Shown here in pieces: positions 51,484-60,533 of a stretch of 64,000 bases of DNA. Each line of letters starts with the position of its first letter. The stretch's first letter is position 1. Made by a program: the position numbers and the translations under genes. This DNA is from Terribacillus aidingensis (GTDB lineage Bacteria; Bacillota; Bacilli; Bacillales; Amphibacillaceae). The notes beneath the pieces were generated by a model. It was not told the DNA's origin and ran no database searches. It saw nothing but the letters and a program-made list of their open reading frames with translations. The stretch lies in the NCBI RefSeq assembly GCF_040703035.1, contig NZ_CP159996.1, positions 1,770,001 to 1,834,000 on the forward strand. The letters run 5' to 3'.

Positions 51484-52668
51484 TCATTTCCCCTTTTTCA
51501 ATGCTTGTAAAAAGCTTGTTCCGTGCTCTGGCATTTCGATACCGAAATTATCTGCTATCGTTGCAGCGATATCTGCAAATGTATTGCGCAGTTCCAATTC
51601 CTCACCTTGATCCGCTCCAGTGTGGTAAGCAATCAATGGCACATATTCCCGTGTGTGGTCTGTCCCAGGGGCAACAGGGTCATTACCATGATCAGCTGTA
51701 ATAATAAGCAAATCGTCTTCTTTCAGTTTATCAAGTACTTCCGGAAGCCGTTTATCATAATCCTCAAGCGCCTGTGCGTAGCCCTCCGGGTCGCGGCGAT
51801 GACCGTATTTTGCATCGAAATCGACCAGGTTCAGGAAGCTGATGCCTGTAAAGTCTTCATCCATACTTTCGACAATCTTCGTCATACCATCATCATTGTC
51901 CTTTGTACGGACGGACTTTGTCACGCCTTCGCCATCGTAAATATCGGAAATCTTTCCTAATGCAATGACATCGAATTTCGCATCCTGCAAACTATTCATC
52001 GTCGTTCTGCCAAAAGGCTTCAAAGCATAATCATGGCGGTTCGAAGTACGTTCAAAAGCGCCTGGTTTACCGATGAATGGACGAGCGATGATACGTCCTA
52101 CCATATAGGGATCATCCAATGTCATTTCACGAGCGATCTCACAGATTTTGTACAGCTCATCTAGCGGGATGATATCTTCATGGGCAGCGATTTGCAAAAC
52201 GGAATCAGCAGACGTATATACAATCATATCGCCCGTTTCCATATGCTGTTCACCGAGCTCATCCAATATCTCCGTACCGGAAGCTGGTTTATTTCCGATG
52301 ATACCGCGACCAGTCCGCTGCTTCAGTTCATCAAGCAGCGCATCTGGAAAACCATCCGGGAACGTGCGGAAAGGCTGATCTATACGAAGGCCCATGATTT
52401 CCCAGTGTCCAGTCATTGTATCCTTGCCATTTGATGCTTCCTGCATTTTTGTATAGAAAGCTTTTGGCTGTTTGGCAGCTTGTATACCTTCTACTTCTCG
52501 AATGTTGCCAAGACCAAGTGCTGCCATATTCGGCATTTGCAATCCGCCGCGGTGAGAAGCGATGTGGCCGAGCGTATCCGCTCCTTTATCACCGAAAGCT
52601 TCCGCATCCGGTGCTTCCCCGATGCCGACAGAATCCATTACTATAAGAAATACGCGTTTAAAATCCAA
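51484..52668 (-). CDS. drm: phosphopentomutase
   Basis: 394 residues. Interconverts ribose 1- and 5-phosphate, feeding the sugar released by PunA and Pdp into the pentose phosphate pathway. Metal ligands in [20 protein letters not shown] and DHTREYVPL; catalytic Thr in KDTMTGHWE. Start is TTG at 52668 with TAGGAGG eight bases upstream. Known as deoB in other bacteria. Confidence 0.96.
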   Translation of the reverse strand: MDFKRVFLIVMDSVGIGEAPDAEAFGDKGADTLGHIASHRGGLQMPNMAALGLGNIREVEGIQAAKQPKAFYTKMQEASNGKDTMTGHWEIMGLRIDQPFRTFPDGFPDALLDELKQRTGRGIIGNKPASGTEILDELGEQHMETGDMIVYTSADSVLQIAAHEDIIPLDELYKICEIAREMTLDDPYMVGRIIARPFIGKPGAFERTSNRHDYALKPFGRTTMNSLQDAKFDVIALGKISDIYDGEGVTKSVRTKDNDDGMTKIVESMDEDFTGISFLNLVDFDAKYGHRRDPEGYAQALEDYDKRLPEVLDKLKEDDLLIITADHGNDPVAPGTDHTREYVPLIAYHTGADQGEELELRNTFADIAATIADNFGIEMPEHGTSFLQALKKGK

Positions 52669-52692
52669 GTTAAATGCCTCCTAGTTTATTGC

Positions 52693-53577
52693 TCAAGCCC
52701 GAGGATGATGTGTTTTGTAAATATCCTTCAGTCTTGTTTTTGTCACATGCGTGTAAATCTGTGTCGTACTGATATCTGCGTGACCGAGCATTTCTTGAAC
52801 AGCACGCAAATCAGCCCCATTCTCCAACAGATGCGTCGCAAATGAATGGCGCAGTGTGTGAGGGGTGATTTCTTTCTGTATCCCAGCTTCCCGGGCTATC
52901 TGTTTCAATACTTTCCAAAATCCTTGTCGCGATAATGGGTTTCCATGATGATTCACAAACAAGATGTCGCTTGCTTTGGACTTCAGCAGCATTTTACGGG
53001 ACCGGTTTAAATAGTCTTCCAGTCTCGCCTTGGCCATATCCCCAAGCGGGACGATCCGTTCCTTTGATCCTTTCCCGAAACAGCGGACAAAGCCCATTTC
53101 CAGATGAAGATCATCCAGTTCCAATGCCAATAGCTCTGAAACCCGCAGACCTGTTGCGTAAAGTGTTTCCAGCATCGCACGATTCCGGATCGTCAATATA
53201 TCTGTTCCTGGACATGTGAGCAGCTTGTCTACTTCATCGGAAGAAAGTATCTTCGGCAGCTTCCGTTCTTTCTTCGGTGTATCGATATGTATGCTCGGAT
53301 CTTCCTTCAGTCCGTATTCGCGCAGCATAAATTGATGGAAGAGTCGAATGCTGGATAATGTACGTGCTATCGTCGCAGCTGATTTCCCCTCATCATGCAG
53401 CCAGCGCAAATAAGCAGTCAGCTTGGCACGAGTCACTTGTGCCCACTCTTTCACTTCATTTTCCTGGAGATATCTTGCATATGTACGCAGATCTCGGGCG
53501 TAGGATTGCAGTGTATTCTCCGAAAGACCCCGTTCGATCTGCAGATAATGGATAAAATCATCCAGCGCTTCTTGCAT
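52693..53577 (-). CDS. xerD: site-specific tyrosine recombinase XerD
   Basis: 294 residues. With XerC resolves chromosome dimers at dif. N-terminal core-binding domain (1-90), catalytic domain with Arg in TGLRVSELL, Lys in [23 protein letters not shown], and [13 protein letters not shown] with the nucleophilic tyrosine. Called ripX in B. subtilis and found in the same place. It is a housekeeping recombinase, not a sign of a mobile element. Confidence 0.96.
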   Translation of the reverse strand: MQEALDDFIHYLQIERGLSENTLQSYARDLRTYARYLQENEVKEWAQVTRAKLTAYLRWLHDEGKSAATIARTLSSIRLFHQFMLREYGLKEDPSIHIDTPKKERKLPKILSSDEVDKLLTCPGTDILTIRNRAMLETLYATGLRVSELLALELDDLHLEMGFVRCFGKGSKERIVPLGDMAKARLEDYLNRSRKMLLKSKASDILFVNHHGNPLSRQGFWKVLKQIAREAGIQKEITPHTLRHSFATHLLENGADLRAVQEMLGHADISTTQIYTHVTKTRLKDIYKTHHPRA

Positions 53578-53582
53578 GTATC

Positions 53583-53792
53583 CTACTCTCCTAACCGGAA
53601 AAATAACGTCATCCTATCCACTAGACTTTCCTGCTCCATTGCTGCTACTTTCACTGCATTACCCTCTGGAGGGTCATAACGGTGATAGCTCTCGTATTCA
53701 CTATGGATGAATCGCAATCCAAAATAGAAGAATGCGGAGCAGGCTACAAATACGAGCAGAAGCTTACAAGTGTCGAAGACGAACCGCTTCAT
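53583..53792 (-). CDS. yqzK: YqzK-like DUF4227 protein
   Basis: 69 residues. One N-terminal membrane helix (about 8-27), then a conserved short tail [20 protein letters not shown] and [11 protein letters not shown]. Matches the DUF4227 family, located between fur and xerD as yqzK is in B. subtilis. Function unknown. The second ATG (53792), eight bases from AAGGGG, is preferred over the first (53798). Five bases before xerD, hence probably co-transcribed. Confidence 0.87.
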   Translation of the reverse strand: MKRFVFDTCKLLLVFVACSAFFYFGLRFIHSEYESYHRYDPPEGNAVKVAAMEQESLVDRMTLFFRLGE

Positions 53793-53910
53793 GTACATTT
53801 CCCCTTTCTTGAGACTTGTCTTTGTAACAGACTATGCCAAAGAAAGCGGAATTTATACGTACAGGATAACGTTACCTCATTCCCGTTGTTTTGTAAATTG
53901 GTTAGTGAAA

Positions 53911-53946
53911 CGAAAGAAAGCCTTTTCCATATACTTGGAAAGGCTT
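53911..53946 (-). terminator. terminator of fur
   Basis: Stem AAGCCTTTTCC (53918-53928)/GGAAAGGCTT (53937-53946) with one bulged T, followed on the minus strand by CTTTCGTTTC. Confidence 0.65.
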
Positions 53947-53953
53947 CATCTGC

Positions 53954-54445
53954 TTATGATGTTCGATTCACTTGCACAGCGGCTGCTTCGAGCTCTTCTT
54001 CCTTCTCACTAGCCTGACAGACGCGGCAGATACCGTGGAATGTAAGCCGGTGATCTTTTACTTTGAATCCCCAATCACTCTGGACAATCTTCTCTACGTC
54101 CTCCAGCAAGTCTTCATCAATCTCCTCAACGGATCCGCATTCCATACAGACAAGGTGGTGATGGAAGTGCGTTGCCCCTTCTTTGCGAAGGTCATAGCGG
54201 GAAACGCCGTCCCCGAAGTTTATTTTATCAACAATTTTCAATTCTGATAATAATTCCAGTGTACGGTATACAGTAGCCAAACCGATTTCCGGTGCCTTTT
54301 CCTTTACGAGGAGGTAGACGTCTTCAGCGCTTAAATGGTCCTCTTCTCGCTCCAGCAGCACACGTACCGTCGCTTCCCGCTGCGGTGTCAGCTTGTAGCT
54401 CTGCGCATGTAATTGCTTCTTTATGCGTTCAATGCGGTGTTCCAA
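53954..54445 (-). CDS. fur: ferric uptake regulator Fur
   Basis: 163 residues, about 15 longer at the C-terminus than B. subtilis Fur (extra EKEEELEAAAVQVNRTS-like tail). Iron-dependent repressor. DNA-binding helix IGLATVYRTLELLSELKIV, metal ligands HFHHHLVCMECG, second zinc cysteine pair CRVC. Start TTG at 54445 is seven bases from GGGAGG and aligns with the B. subtilis N-terminus (ENRIDRIKKQL). Two PerR/Fur-type boxes lie at its promoter. Confidence 0.95.
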   Translation of the reverse strand: MEHRIERIKKQLHAQSYKLTPQREATVRVLLEREEDHLSAEDVYLLVKEKAPEIGLATVYRTLELLSELKIVDKINFGDGVSRYDLRKEGATHFHHHLVCMECGSVEEIDEDLLEDVEKIVQSDWGFKVKDHRLTFHGICRVCQASEKEEELEAAAVQVNRTS

Positions 54446-54474
54446 GTGAATTCCTCCCTCGTAATCCCACACTT

Positions 54475-54504
54475 ATTATATACTGATTGCGAAAAAGGTG
54501 TCAA
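54475..54504 (-). promoter_or_regulatory. sigma-A promoter of fur
   Basis: Minus strand TTGACA (54504-54499), 18-bp spacer, TATAAT (54480-54475), both perfect. Predicted leader about 23 bases. Confidence 0.75.
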
Positions 54505-54505
54505 A

Positions 54506-54520
54506 TTGTAATTATTATAA
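54506..54520. promoter_or_regulatory. PerR/Fur-type box 1 at the fur promoter
   Basis: TTGTAATTATTATAA differs at one position from the PerR consensus TTATAATnATTATAA. It ends one base from the -35 element of fur. In B. subtilis fur is repressed by PerR. Confidence 0.65.
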
Positions 54521-54528
54521 ACAGCTAA

Positions 54529-54543
54529 TTATAATCATTCTTA
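54529..54543. promoter_or_regulatory. PerR/Fur-type box 2 upstream of fur
   Basis: TTATAATCATTCTTA matches 13 of 15 positions of the PerR consensus; its centre is 23 bp from that of box 1. Could be a second PerR site or a Fur autoregulation site. Confidence 0.5.
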
Positions 54544-54553
54544 TTAGTTTCAC

Positions 54554-55189
54554 TCACAGCAAATCATTTACAAGCATTGACAGAAGCGGGTTTGCAAGGA
54601 AAGTTTCAATGATGGATGCTGCAGCAGACCCTGCAATAAGCATCAGGAAAATGGTACTGTATTGGAAAAAATAGCGTCTTAATGATAATGGTGACCGTTT
54701 GGCAATGAGCTTACGCAAAAGTGTAACAGAAAATAGCATCGCGCTAGTGCCAGCTATGAGATAAAGCGGAATGACTACTAAATTCTGCGGAGCAACAGCT
54801 GCTGCTGCAAGCATCAGGCCTTTCCACCCCAGCTGATTGACAAGGAATCCTACACTGAATCCCATCATCAGTCCTTTGCTGAACAGCAGCATCCAGATGA
54901 TCGGTATCCCGATGATGGAAAGCCCAAGTACATACAGGAACAGCAGAAACTTGAGATGAGCGAGAAAACTCGACTGGAGGATCTCCTGCTTGCTGATCAC
55001 CTGTCCTTGCTGAAGCTGTGCGAAGAATCGTTCCAAATAGTAAAACAAATCTTCCTTTTGCGTAAAGTTCATGCTGTTGACAACAATCGCACCGAATATG
55101 ATTCCAATCAGGAATAGTACAAGCATGAACAAGTAGCTTGTTGCATGCTGTTTTACATGATGAAAGAGAATAAACTCCCGCTGTTTCAT
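54554..55189 (-). CDS. spoIIM: stage II sporulation protein M
   Basis: 211 residues. Membrane protein of the DMP complex (SpoIID-M-P) that drives engulfment by peptidoglycan degradation. About five helices, with conserved SKGLMMGFSVGFLVNQLGWK and AAAAVAPQNLVVIPLYLIAG. GGAGG lies before the ATG; an inverted repeat (55205-55226) precedes it. Placed between nudF and fur as in B. subtilis. No clear terminator before fur. Confidence 0.95.
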   Translation of the reverse strand: MKQREFILFHHVKQHATSYLFMLVLFLIGIIFGAIVVNSMNFTQKEDLFYYLERFFAQLQQGQVISKQEILQSSFLAHLKFLLFLYVLGLSIIGIPIIWMLLFSKGLMMGFSVGFLVNQLGWKGLMLAAAAVAPQNLVVIPLYLIAGTSAMLFSVTLLRKLIAKRSPLSLRRYFFQYSTIFLMLIAGSAAASIIETFLANPLLSMLVNDLL

Positions 55190-55204
55190 CTTATCTGCCT
55201 CCGT

Positions 55205-55226
55205 ATTCTAGTCTAGTTACTAGAAT
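55205..55226. repeat. inverted repeat upstream of spoIIM
   Basis: ATTCTAGT-CTAGTT-ACTAGAAT, perfect 8-bp arms, ending a few bases before the spoIIM ribosome site. The 10-mer TAGTTACTAG inside it (55214-55223) recurs at 55257-55266 over the nudF stop codon. No T-run, so an operator or leader hairpin rather than a standard terminator. Confidence 0.5.
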
Positions 55227-55255
55227 CTATGACGGAAGCTTGTCTGATAGAACTG

Positions 55256-55804
55256 TTAGTTACTAGCGCGTTTCAAGCGGAGATGCAGCAAAGCATACAT
55301 AGTTTTCGCATCATGAATCCGCTCCTCTTTTACAAGTTCCTCCGCTTCTTCCAGCGTCAGTTCCATCAGCTCGACAAATTCGTCCTCATCACCAGCTACC
55401 TTTTCAGTAAGGAGCTCGAGATTATCAGCTTCGTATACATGAAGCAATTCATCGGCAAAGCCGGGAGATGTATAGAAGGAGCCAAGTTTTTTCAATTTTT
55501 GAGTTGTATAGCCTGTCTCTTCTTCAAGCTCTCTTACTGCCGTCACTTCCGGTTCTTCACCAGGCTCCAGCTTGCCTGCCGGAATTTCAATTATCGATTT
55601 TTCCAGCGCTTTTCGGTATTGCTCGACAAATATGATTTTTCCTTCTTTTGTTATCGGAATGATAGCTACAGCGCCAGGATGCTTAACCAATTCCCGTTTG
55701 GAAGTATTCCCGTCCGGCAAGGAAACTGTATCCACTCTCAAGGAAATCACCTTTCCTTCATAGATGGAGGATGTATCGATTGTCTTTTCTTCGAATTTCT
55801 TCAT
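55256..55804 (-). CDS. nudF: ADP-ribose pyrophosphatase (Nudix)
   Basis: 182 residues. Hydrolyses ADP-ribose to AMP and ribose 5-phosphate. Complete Nudix box GKLEPGEEPEVTAVRELEEE followed by TGYT, with EYRKALEKSIIEIPAG before it, as in the NudF/YqkG group. Start ATG at 55804 with AAAGGAG; the longer open frame to 55861 has no ribosome site. Divergent from the aldo/keto reductase gene. Confidence 0.93.
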   Translation of the reverse strand: MKKFEEKTIDTSSIYEGKVISLRVDTVSLPDGNTSKRELVKHPGAVAIIPITKEGKIIFVEQYRKALEKSIIEIPAGKLEPGEEPEVTAVRELEEETGYTTQKLKKLGSFYTSPGFADELLHVYEADNLELLTEKVAGDEDEFVELMELTLEEAEELVKEERIHDAKTMYALLHLRLKRASN

Positions 55805-55926
55805 TATGTACACTCCTTTATATCGCTTCTTCCATCTTACCATAGCTTGACCAGGACACATAAGTTGTCTGCTGAACTGCTTACGCTTACACTAAATACG
55901 TAGGAAAAAAAGGAAGGTGGGACTAT

Positions 55927-56850
55927 ATGATGCAGAAAAGACGAGTAGGCACTTCTGATCTTCAAGTTTCTGAAATCTCATTCGGGACGATGAGCATCGG
56001 TACAGACGAACAGCAAGGAATACGGCTGCTTCACGAAGCGCATGATTTAGGTATCAATTATTTCGACACAGCAGATTTATATGATCAAGGCAAAAATGAA
56101 GAGATTGTCGGTAAAGCTTTCAAAGGCAGACGAGACAAAGTGGTTCTTGCCAGCAAAGTCGGAAACCGGCTTGATCCCGGAGGCGAGTCGTGGCATTGGG
56201 ATGCGAGCAAGGAATATATTATTTCGCAGATCAAAGAAAGCCTTCGCAGGTTACAAACGGATTATTTAGACCTCTATCAGCTTCATGGCGGAACGATGGA
56301 GGATGATATTGACGAGACAATTGATGCATTCGAAACGCTGAAAAAAGAAGGACTCATCCGCTATTACGGTATTTCTTCCATTCGACCGAATGTCATCCGT
56401 GAATATGTCAAACGGTCGAATATCATCAGCGTCATGATGCAGTACAGCTTGCTGGACAGAAGGCCAGAGGAACAAGTACTTGATTTACTGGCAGATAATG
56501 AAATCAGTGTATTTGCGCGCGGCAGTGTTGCTAAAGGCATGCTGAGTGACAAAGCCAGTGAAAAGGTAAAACAAAAAGGAGCAGATGGCTATTTGACTCA
56601 CACATACGACGAGCTGCTGGCTGCCAGCGAAAAACTGCGTGTGCTGGCTGAGCAGGAGGATACTTCCGTCACCTCTCTAGTTGTGCGTTATGTTCTTCAG
56701 CATCCTGCTTTGGCTAGTGCCGTTATGGGAGCAAGTTCATTGGATCAGGTAAAGCAGAATGCCGCACTCTCCACTGTTCCATTATCTCATGAAACTTACG
56801 ATTTGCTTCAGCAAGTCACCCGATCAATTCAGTATACGAGCCACCGATAA
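55927..56850 (+). CDS. yqkF: aldo/keto reductase (YqkF-like)
   Basis: 307 residues. NADPH-dependent oxidoreductase with a TIM-barrel. Catalytic tetrad visible as Asp and Tyr in NYFDTADLYDQG, Lys in KVVLASKVG, and His in YLDLYQLHGG. The C-terminal GASSLDQVKQNAAL part is the cofactor clamp. Identified with YqkF by position beside nudF. Natural substrate unknown. GGAAGGTGGG upstream of tandem ATGs; the first has good spacing. Confidence 0.9.
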   Translation: MMQKRRVGTSDLQVSEISFGTMSIGTDEQQGIRLLHEAHDLGINYFDTADLYDQGKNEEIVGKAFKGRRDKVVLASKVGNRLDPGGESWHWDASKEYIISQIKESLRRLQTDYLDLYQLHGGTMEDDIDETIDAFETLKKEGLIRYYGISSIRPNVIREYVKRSNIISVMMQYSLLDRRPEEQVLDLLADNEISVFARGSVAKGMLSDKASEKVKQKGADGYLTHTYDELLAASEKLRVLAEQEDTSVTSLVVRYVLQHPALASAVMGASSLDQVKQNAALSTVPLSHETYDLLQQVTRSIQYTSHR

Positions 56851-56854
56851 AGAA

Positions 56855-56897
56855 AAGCCGGAAGTCAGCAGGAATCTCCCCTGCTAGCTTCCGGTTC
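56855..56897. terminator. bidirectional terminator between yqkF and the HesB-like gene
   Basis: Outer stem CCGGAAG (56858-56864)/CTTCCGG (56888-56894), inner stem AGCAGG (56867-56872)/CCTGCT (56880-56885). T-rich on both exits. The stop codon of the minus-strand gene lies in the stem. Confidence 0.75.
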
Positions 56898-57233
56898 TTC
56901 ATCTAGAAAATCAGTATGTGTCAGATGTGCCTGCGGAATCAATGCATTCAAAAATCCTTCTTTACTGGATAGACGGAACACATTATTACTGAAATCCAGC
57001 TTCACTTCCTCGGCGAAATATACCTCCTGCTGCTTATCCACCAATGCCGGTATTGTCTCGCTCTCCACCTCGATGTCCCTAGAGCGCGGTTTTTCAGCAA
57101 GTCGGACTGTCGGAATGCCATTCGATTTACATCCTACTCCTACCGTATCAAAGTATAAAACCAGGTATCGATGTGCCTCTTCCCGCAATGCTTGTACTTT
57201 TTCCCAGGCTGTGTCTGTGATCGTTAATTTCAT
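56865..57233 (-). CDS. yqkB: HesB/IscA-like protein (YqkB family)
   Basis: 122 residues. Core fold of the HesB/IscA family (MKLTITDTAWEKVQAL, LVLYFDTVGVGCKSNGIPTV), often annotated as iron-sulfur cluster biosynthesis family protein. Only one cysteine in the core (GCKS) plus one at the C-terminus, so the three-cysteine cluster site of true A-type carriers is missing and a carrier role is doubtful. ATG at 57233 with AAGGAGGAG. Precedes no obvious partner; 13 bp after the SDR gene. Confidence 0.82.
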   Translation of the reverse strand: MKLTITDTAWEKVQALREEAHRYLVLYFDTVGVGCKSNGIPTVRLAEKPRSRDIEVESETIPALVDKQQEVYFAEEVKLDFSNNVFRLSSKEGFLNALIPQAHLTHTDFLDEEPEASRGDSC

Positions 57234-57246
57234 GTTATGCTCCTCC

Positions 57247-58035
57247 TTATTTCTTGTTGAATTGACCGCCGAGCAATTTCTCTGCCACTCCCGGCACCAG
57301 CTGATACACCTTACTTCCGATGCCCATCCAGCCAGGCAGATTGATTTCACGCTTGTTCTTCCCGATACTTGAGATGACTTTACGAGCTACTTTATCAGGC
57401 TGCAGCATATAACGGGCGCTCGCCTGGCGATATCTTCCGCTCGGATCAGCTGTATCAAAAAAGTTTGTATCCATCGGTCCTAGATTAACAGTCGTCACAT
57501 GGATCCCATATGGCTTCAGCTCCTGGCGCAGTCCATTACTGAAGCCGATGATGCTGTGTTTACTTGCACCGTATACTGCAGCTTTTGGCGTGACTACTTT
57601 ACCAGCCATCGAACCGATCATGATTACATGTCCTGCTCCCTGCTTCAGCATACCTGGCAGTATGGCTGCTGAAGCCTCCATAGCTGCCAGGGAATTGACT
57701 CGCATCGTCGTTTCTATCTGTATTGGATCTGTATCTTTAAAGAGACGGAAATACCCCACTCCCGCATTATTGATCAATACATCAATATGCTGATTCTCCC
57801 TTACAATCTGCTGCAAGGCAGTACGCCATTCTTCAGGGTCATTCAGATCCGCCCTGTAAATCGTACTATTTATCTGGAATCGCTCTTTCAGCTCAATAGC
57901 TAACTGCTTTAGCTTTTCCTCGGATCTTGCAACAAGCAGCAATTGATAGCCGGCAGCCGCAGCTTCAACGGCCAGTTCCCTTCCAAGGCCGCTTGAGGCT
58001 CCTGTTATCAACAGGCTTTTCTTACTTGCTCCCAT
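57247..58035 (-). CDS. yqjQ: short-chain dehydrogenase/reductase (YqjQ-like)
   Basis: 262 residues. Classical SDR: cofactor motif TGASSGLGRELA, NNAG as INNAGVGYF, catalytic Ser in MIGSMAGK and YGASK with Tyr and Lys. The C-terminal GWMGIGSKVYQLVPGVAEKLLGG is hydrophobic and typical of the YqjQ/DltE-like group. Substrate unknown. Likely one transcript with the downstream HesB-like gene. Confidence 0.9.
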   Translation of the reverse strand: MGASKKSLLITGASSGLGRELAVEAAAAGYQLLLVARSEEKLKQLAIELKERFQINSTIYRADLNDPEEWRTALQQIVRENQHIDVLINNAGVGYFRLFKDTDPIQIETTMRVNSLAAMEASAAILPGMLKQGAGHVIMIGSMAGKVVTPKAAVYGASKHSIIGFSNGLRQELKPYGIHVTTVNLGPMDTNFFDTADPSGRYRQASARYMLQPDKVARKVISSIGKNKREINLPGWMGIGSKVYQLVPGVAEKLLGGQFNKK

Positions 58036-58074
58036 ATGCAGTACCTCTTTCTGTTTACCCTTCTTACAGGATGA

Positions 58075-59694
58075 TTATGTACGGAAAGCAAACCGGATGG
58101 CACTTTCCATCAAGTCAGGCAGCTTGCCAAAACTATAGGTTACTTCAAGCCGCTCTGTCCACTGATGTGCATCCTTACCGTATGGTCCTAAATGAAGCAC
58201 TGGCATTTGCAGCCCTTCCATCAAGTCAGCTGGCAAAGTGAAGCCTTTCTGCTGCAGCGGCATGTTAGATATTAAATCCTGAATCGCCGTACGCGATGTA
58301 GGCTTGCCAATGAAACTTGAATCTGAAAGACCCGGGAAAAACTGTACTTCTTTCAAATCAGCCGAAAAGGTCGCTTTTGCCTCTGATTGGATATTAGAAA
58401 TCAATTGCCTTACATATGGATCTTTTTTAGAGGAAACCGCAGGATAAAATGGCGGGCTGTAAAAAAGAACGATGACAGGTGCCAGATCATGACACATGCT
58501 AACCAGCTCTTTCACAAGCTTAGTCGAAAAATCCCGGTCACCTTCCTTACGCGTCGTTACGAGCCTGTTTTGTCTTCTTTCCACTTCCGCCTTCCCGAAC
58601 CGTTTGACCGCATGCGCATAAAGTTCTTCATAAAACATAGTCTTAATTTGGAATGCTATTGGCTGAAAAGCACTCGATTTAACCGCAGAAAGATTTGCTT
58701 TCTGTTGATAATGTGTCTCTATTTTCCTAGCAGCTCGCTCCATTGCTTGCTTTAATTTCATATTGATCTCTTGAATGGATTGTTCTAAAAACAGTACGTT
58801 GTACATCGTGACTGCAGATACAGGCGTCTGCACAGAATATGCTTCTTTCAAATCGCGCAGCATCAAGCTAACTGGCGGCGGAGTCACTTCTCCGTCCACT
58901 TCTTCTATGAAGGATTCCTGAAGCTCCAATTCCTGTGACAAATAACTGATCATAAGATTAGCATTCAAACCACCAAACGGTTCACCAACATGCGTTTCCT
59001 TACCATAGCAAAAGAAACCTGGTAGCACTTTTCCTATGGATCCGCTATACATATAATTACCTGTATCACCTGGGTATTTGCTGAACACAGGTTCTCCGTT
59101 CATGCATAATTTGTATACCAGCTCCTCCGTTATCTGCAGCTGCTGCAAAATTTCAAGGGCGCGCAGCATTCCGGCAGAATTCACTTCTTCGTCGGGCACA
59201 GTCAACAATAGGATATTTCCGTCGAACGCAGCATCCATCGCGCGTTCCAGCATAGAAAGATGGATTGCCAGACCAGCTTTCATATCCATCGTTCCTCTGC
59301 CAAAAAGCCATTCTCCCTGCTGCATTTCCTTTTTTATATAAGAAGGCAGTTCCACTTCATCATTCAAATAAGCCGCAGTCAGGTCATGCACCTTTGTGGC
59401 AAGATGCTGGTAGGTGCCAAAGTCCTCTGTTCCGACGACATCAAAGTGACTGAGCAAGATAATAGTATCTTTTTTGTCAGATTTCTTAACTAATGCTGTG
59501 AGGAGCTGACGGCCGTCCTTCAGCGGATGAAGCTGCAAATGAGCTGGGTTCTGCTGGAAATAAAGCTTTTGTTCCAGAAGGGCATGAACATGCTCAGGAA
59601 AACGGATTTCTTCTGGAGAACCTGTAATACTCTCAATTTCAACAAGCTCTGCCAGTAGTGCTATTAATTCGTCCTTCGATTGCCACTGTTTCAT
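58075..59694 (-). CDS. yqjN: M20 family peptidase, RocB-like (YqjN)
   Basis: 539 residues. M20 zinc peptidase of the RocB/YqjN group associated with arginine or amino acid degradation. Metal ligands in LLSHFDVVGTED, GRGTMDMKAGLAI and TVPDEEVNSAG; the second half is longer than in usual M20 enzymes, with LSDSSFIG and HLGPYGKDAHQWTERL near the end. ATG at 59694 follows AAAGGA. Divergent from the glycerophosphodiesterase gene, 79 bp between starts. Substrate not known. Confidence 0.85.
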   Translation of the reverse strand: MKQWQSKDELIALLAELVEIESITGSPEEIRFPEHVHALLEQKLYFQQNPAHLQLHPLKDGRQLLTALVKKSDKKDTIILLSHFDVVGTEDFGTYQHLATKVHDLTAAYLNDEVELPSYIKKEMQQGEWLFGRGTMDMKAGLAIHLSMLERAMDAAFDGNILLLTVPDEEVNSAGMLRALEILQQLQITEELVYKLCMNGEPVFSKYPGDTGNYMYSGSIGKVLPGFFCYGKETHVGEPFGGLNANLMISYLSQELELQESFIEEVDGEVTPPPVSLMLRDLKEAYSVQTPVSAVTMYNVLFLEQSIQEINMKLKQAMERAARKIETHYQQKANLSAVKSSAFQPIAFQIKTMFYEELYAHAVKRFGKAEVERRQNRLVTTRKEGDRDFSTKLVKELVSMCHDLAPVIVLFYSPPFYPAVSSKKDPYVRQLISNIQSEAKATFSADLKEVQFFPGLSDSSFIGKPTSRTAIQDLISNMPLQQKGFTLPADLMEGLQMPVLHLGPYGKDAHQWTERLEVTYSFGKLPDLMESAIRFAFRT

Positions 59695-59713
59695 GCATGC
59701 ACGTCCTTTCAAA

Positions 59714-59742
59714 TTGACTTTTGCCAGTTTTTCTCGCACAAT
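59714..59742 (+). promoter_or_regulatory. possible promoter of the glycerophosphodiesterase gene
   Basis: TTGACT (59714-59719), 17-bp spacer, CACAAT (59737-59742). Good -35, weak -10. Confidence 0.4.
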
Positions 59743-59773
59743 TCAACTATACGTCCAAGTTCGGGGTGAAACC

Positions 59774-60511
59774 ATGTCTACCAAAATATTTGCACATCGC
59801 GGTGCCAGCAAATATGCACCGGAAAATACGATGGCCGCTTTTCGGCTGGCAGAACTGATGCAGGCTGATGGCATCGAAACCGATGTGCAGCTGACGAAAG
59901 ACCAAATACCAGTCATCATTCATGATGAAAGCATCAATCGCACGACCAATAAACGTGGTTTGATTCGGAAGCTTACATATGAAGAATTGCTCCAGGCGGA
60001 TGCTGGAGCTTGGTTCTCACGCGACTATGCTGGTGAAAGAATCATATCATTAGATGTGTTTCTGCAATGGATCAAAAAGACTCCTATGCTACTCAATCTG
60101 GAGCTGAAAACGAATAAGTATCCATACCCTGGTATCGAGGAGATCGTCTTGCAGCGCCTTTCGGATCATGGAATGAAAGACAGGACGATCATATCAAGCT
60201 TTAACGCGGATACTATCCGTCGTATATCTGATCTGGATGATGGTATAGATACAGGCTTTCTTACTTCAAGGCGCCCCCGTCAGCTTTTTTCATTGATGGA
60301 AGAAATCGGAGCGAAAGCCTTACACCCAAAATACCGTTTGCTGAACAAGAAACTTATTCAAGAGTGCGAGCAGCATAATGTACCGATTCGGGTATATACA
60401 GTCAACCAGCCAGTTTATATACTACGTGCTCTTGAAGCGAAATGTGATGTTATCATCTCGGATGTGCCAGATCGTGCACTAGAATTGCAAAAGGGCTATA
60501 TCACTAGTTAA
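59774..60511 (+). CDS. glycerophosphodiester phosphodiesterase
   Basis: 245 residues, cytoplasmic (no signal peptide). Hydrolyses glycerophosphodiesters to glycerol 3-phosphate and alcohol. Catalytic motif FAHRGASKYAPENTMAAF (His9 region), metal-binding GIETDVQLTKD and second His in VIIHDESINRTT. Corresponds to B. subtilis YqiK by size and location. ATG at 59774 follows GGGGTG; an in-frame ATG at 59693 would overlap the divergent gene. Confidence 0.92.
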   Translation: MSTKIFAHRGASKYAPENTMAAFRLAELMQADGIETDVQLTKDQIPVIIHDESINRTTNKRGLIRKLTYEELLQADAGAWFSRDYAGERIISLDVFLQWIKKTPMLLNLELKTNKYPYPGIEEIVLQRLSDHGMKDRTIISSFNADTIRRISDLDDGIDTGFLTSRRPRQLFSLMEEIGAKALHPKYRLLNKKLIQECEQHNVPIRVYTVNQPVYILRALEAKCDVIISDVPDRALELQKGYITS

Positions 60512-60533
60512 TCAAACAATCGGAGGTCCTACA

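Noticed and set aside
52693..53577. Tyrosine recombinase as sign of a mobile element
   Set aside because: Sequence and neighbours identify the housekeeping XerD; no attachment repeats or phage genes nearby.
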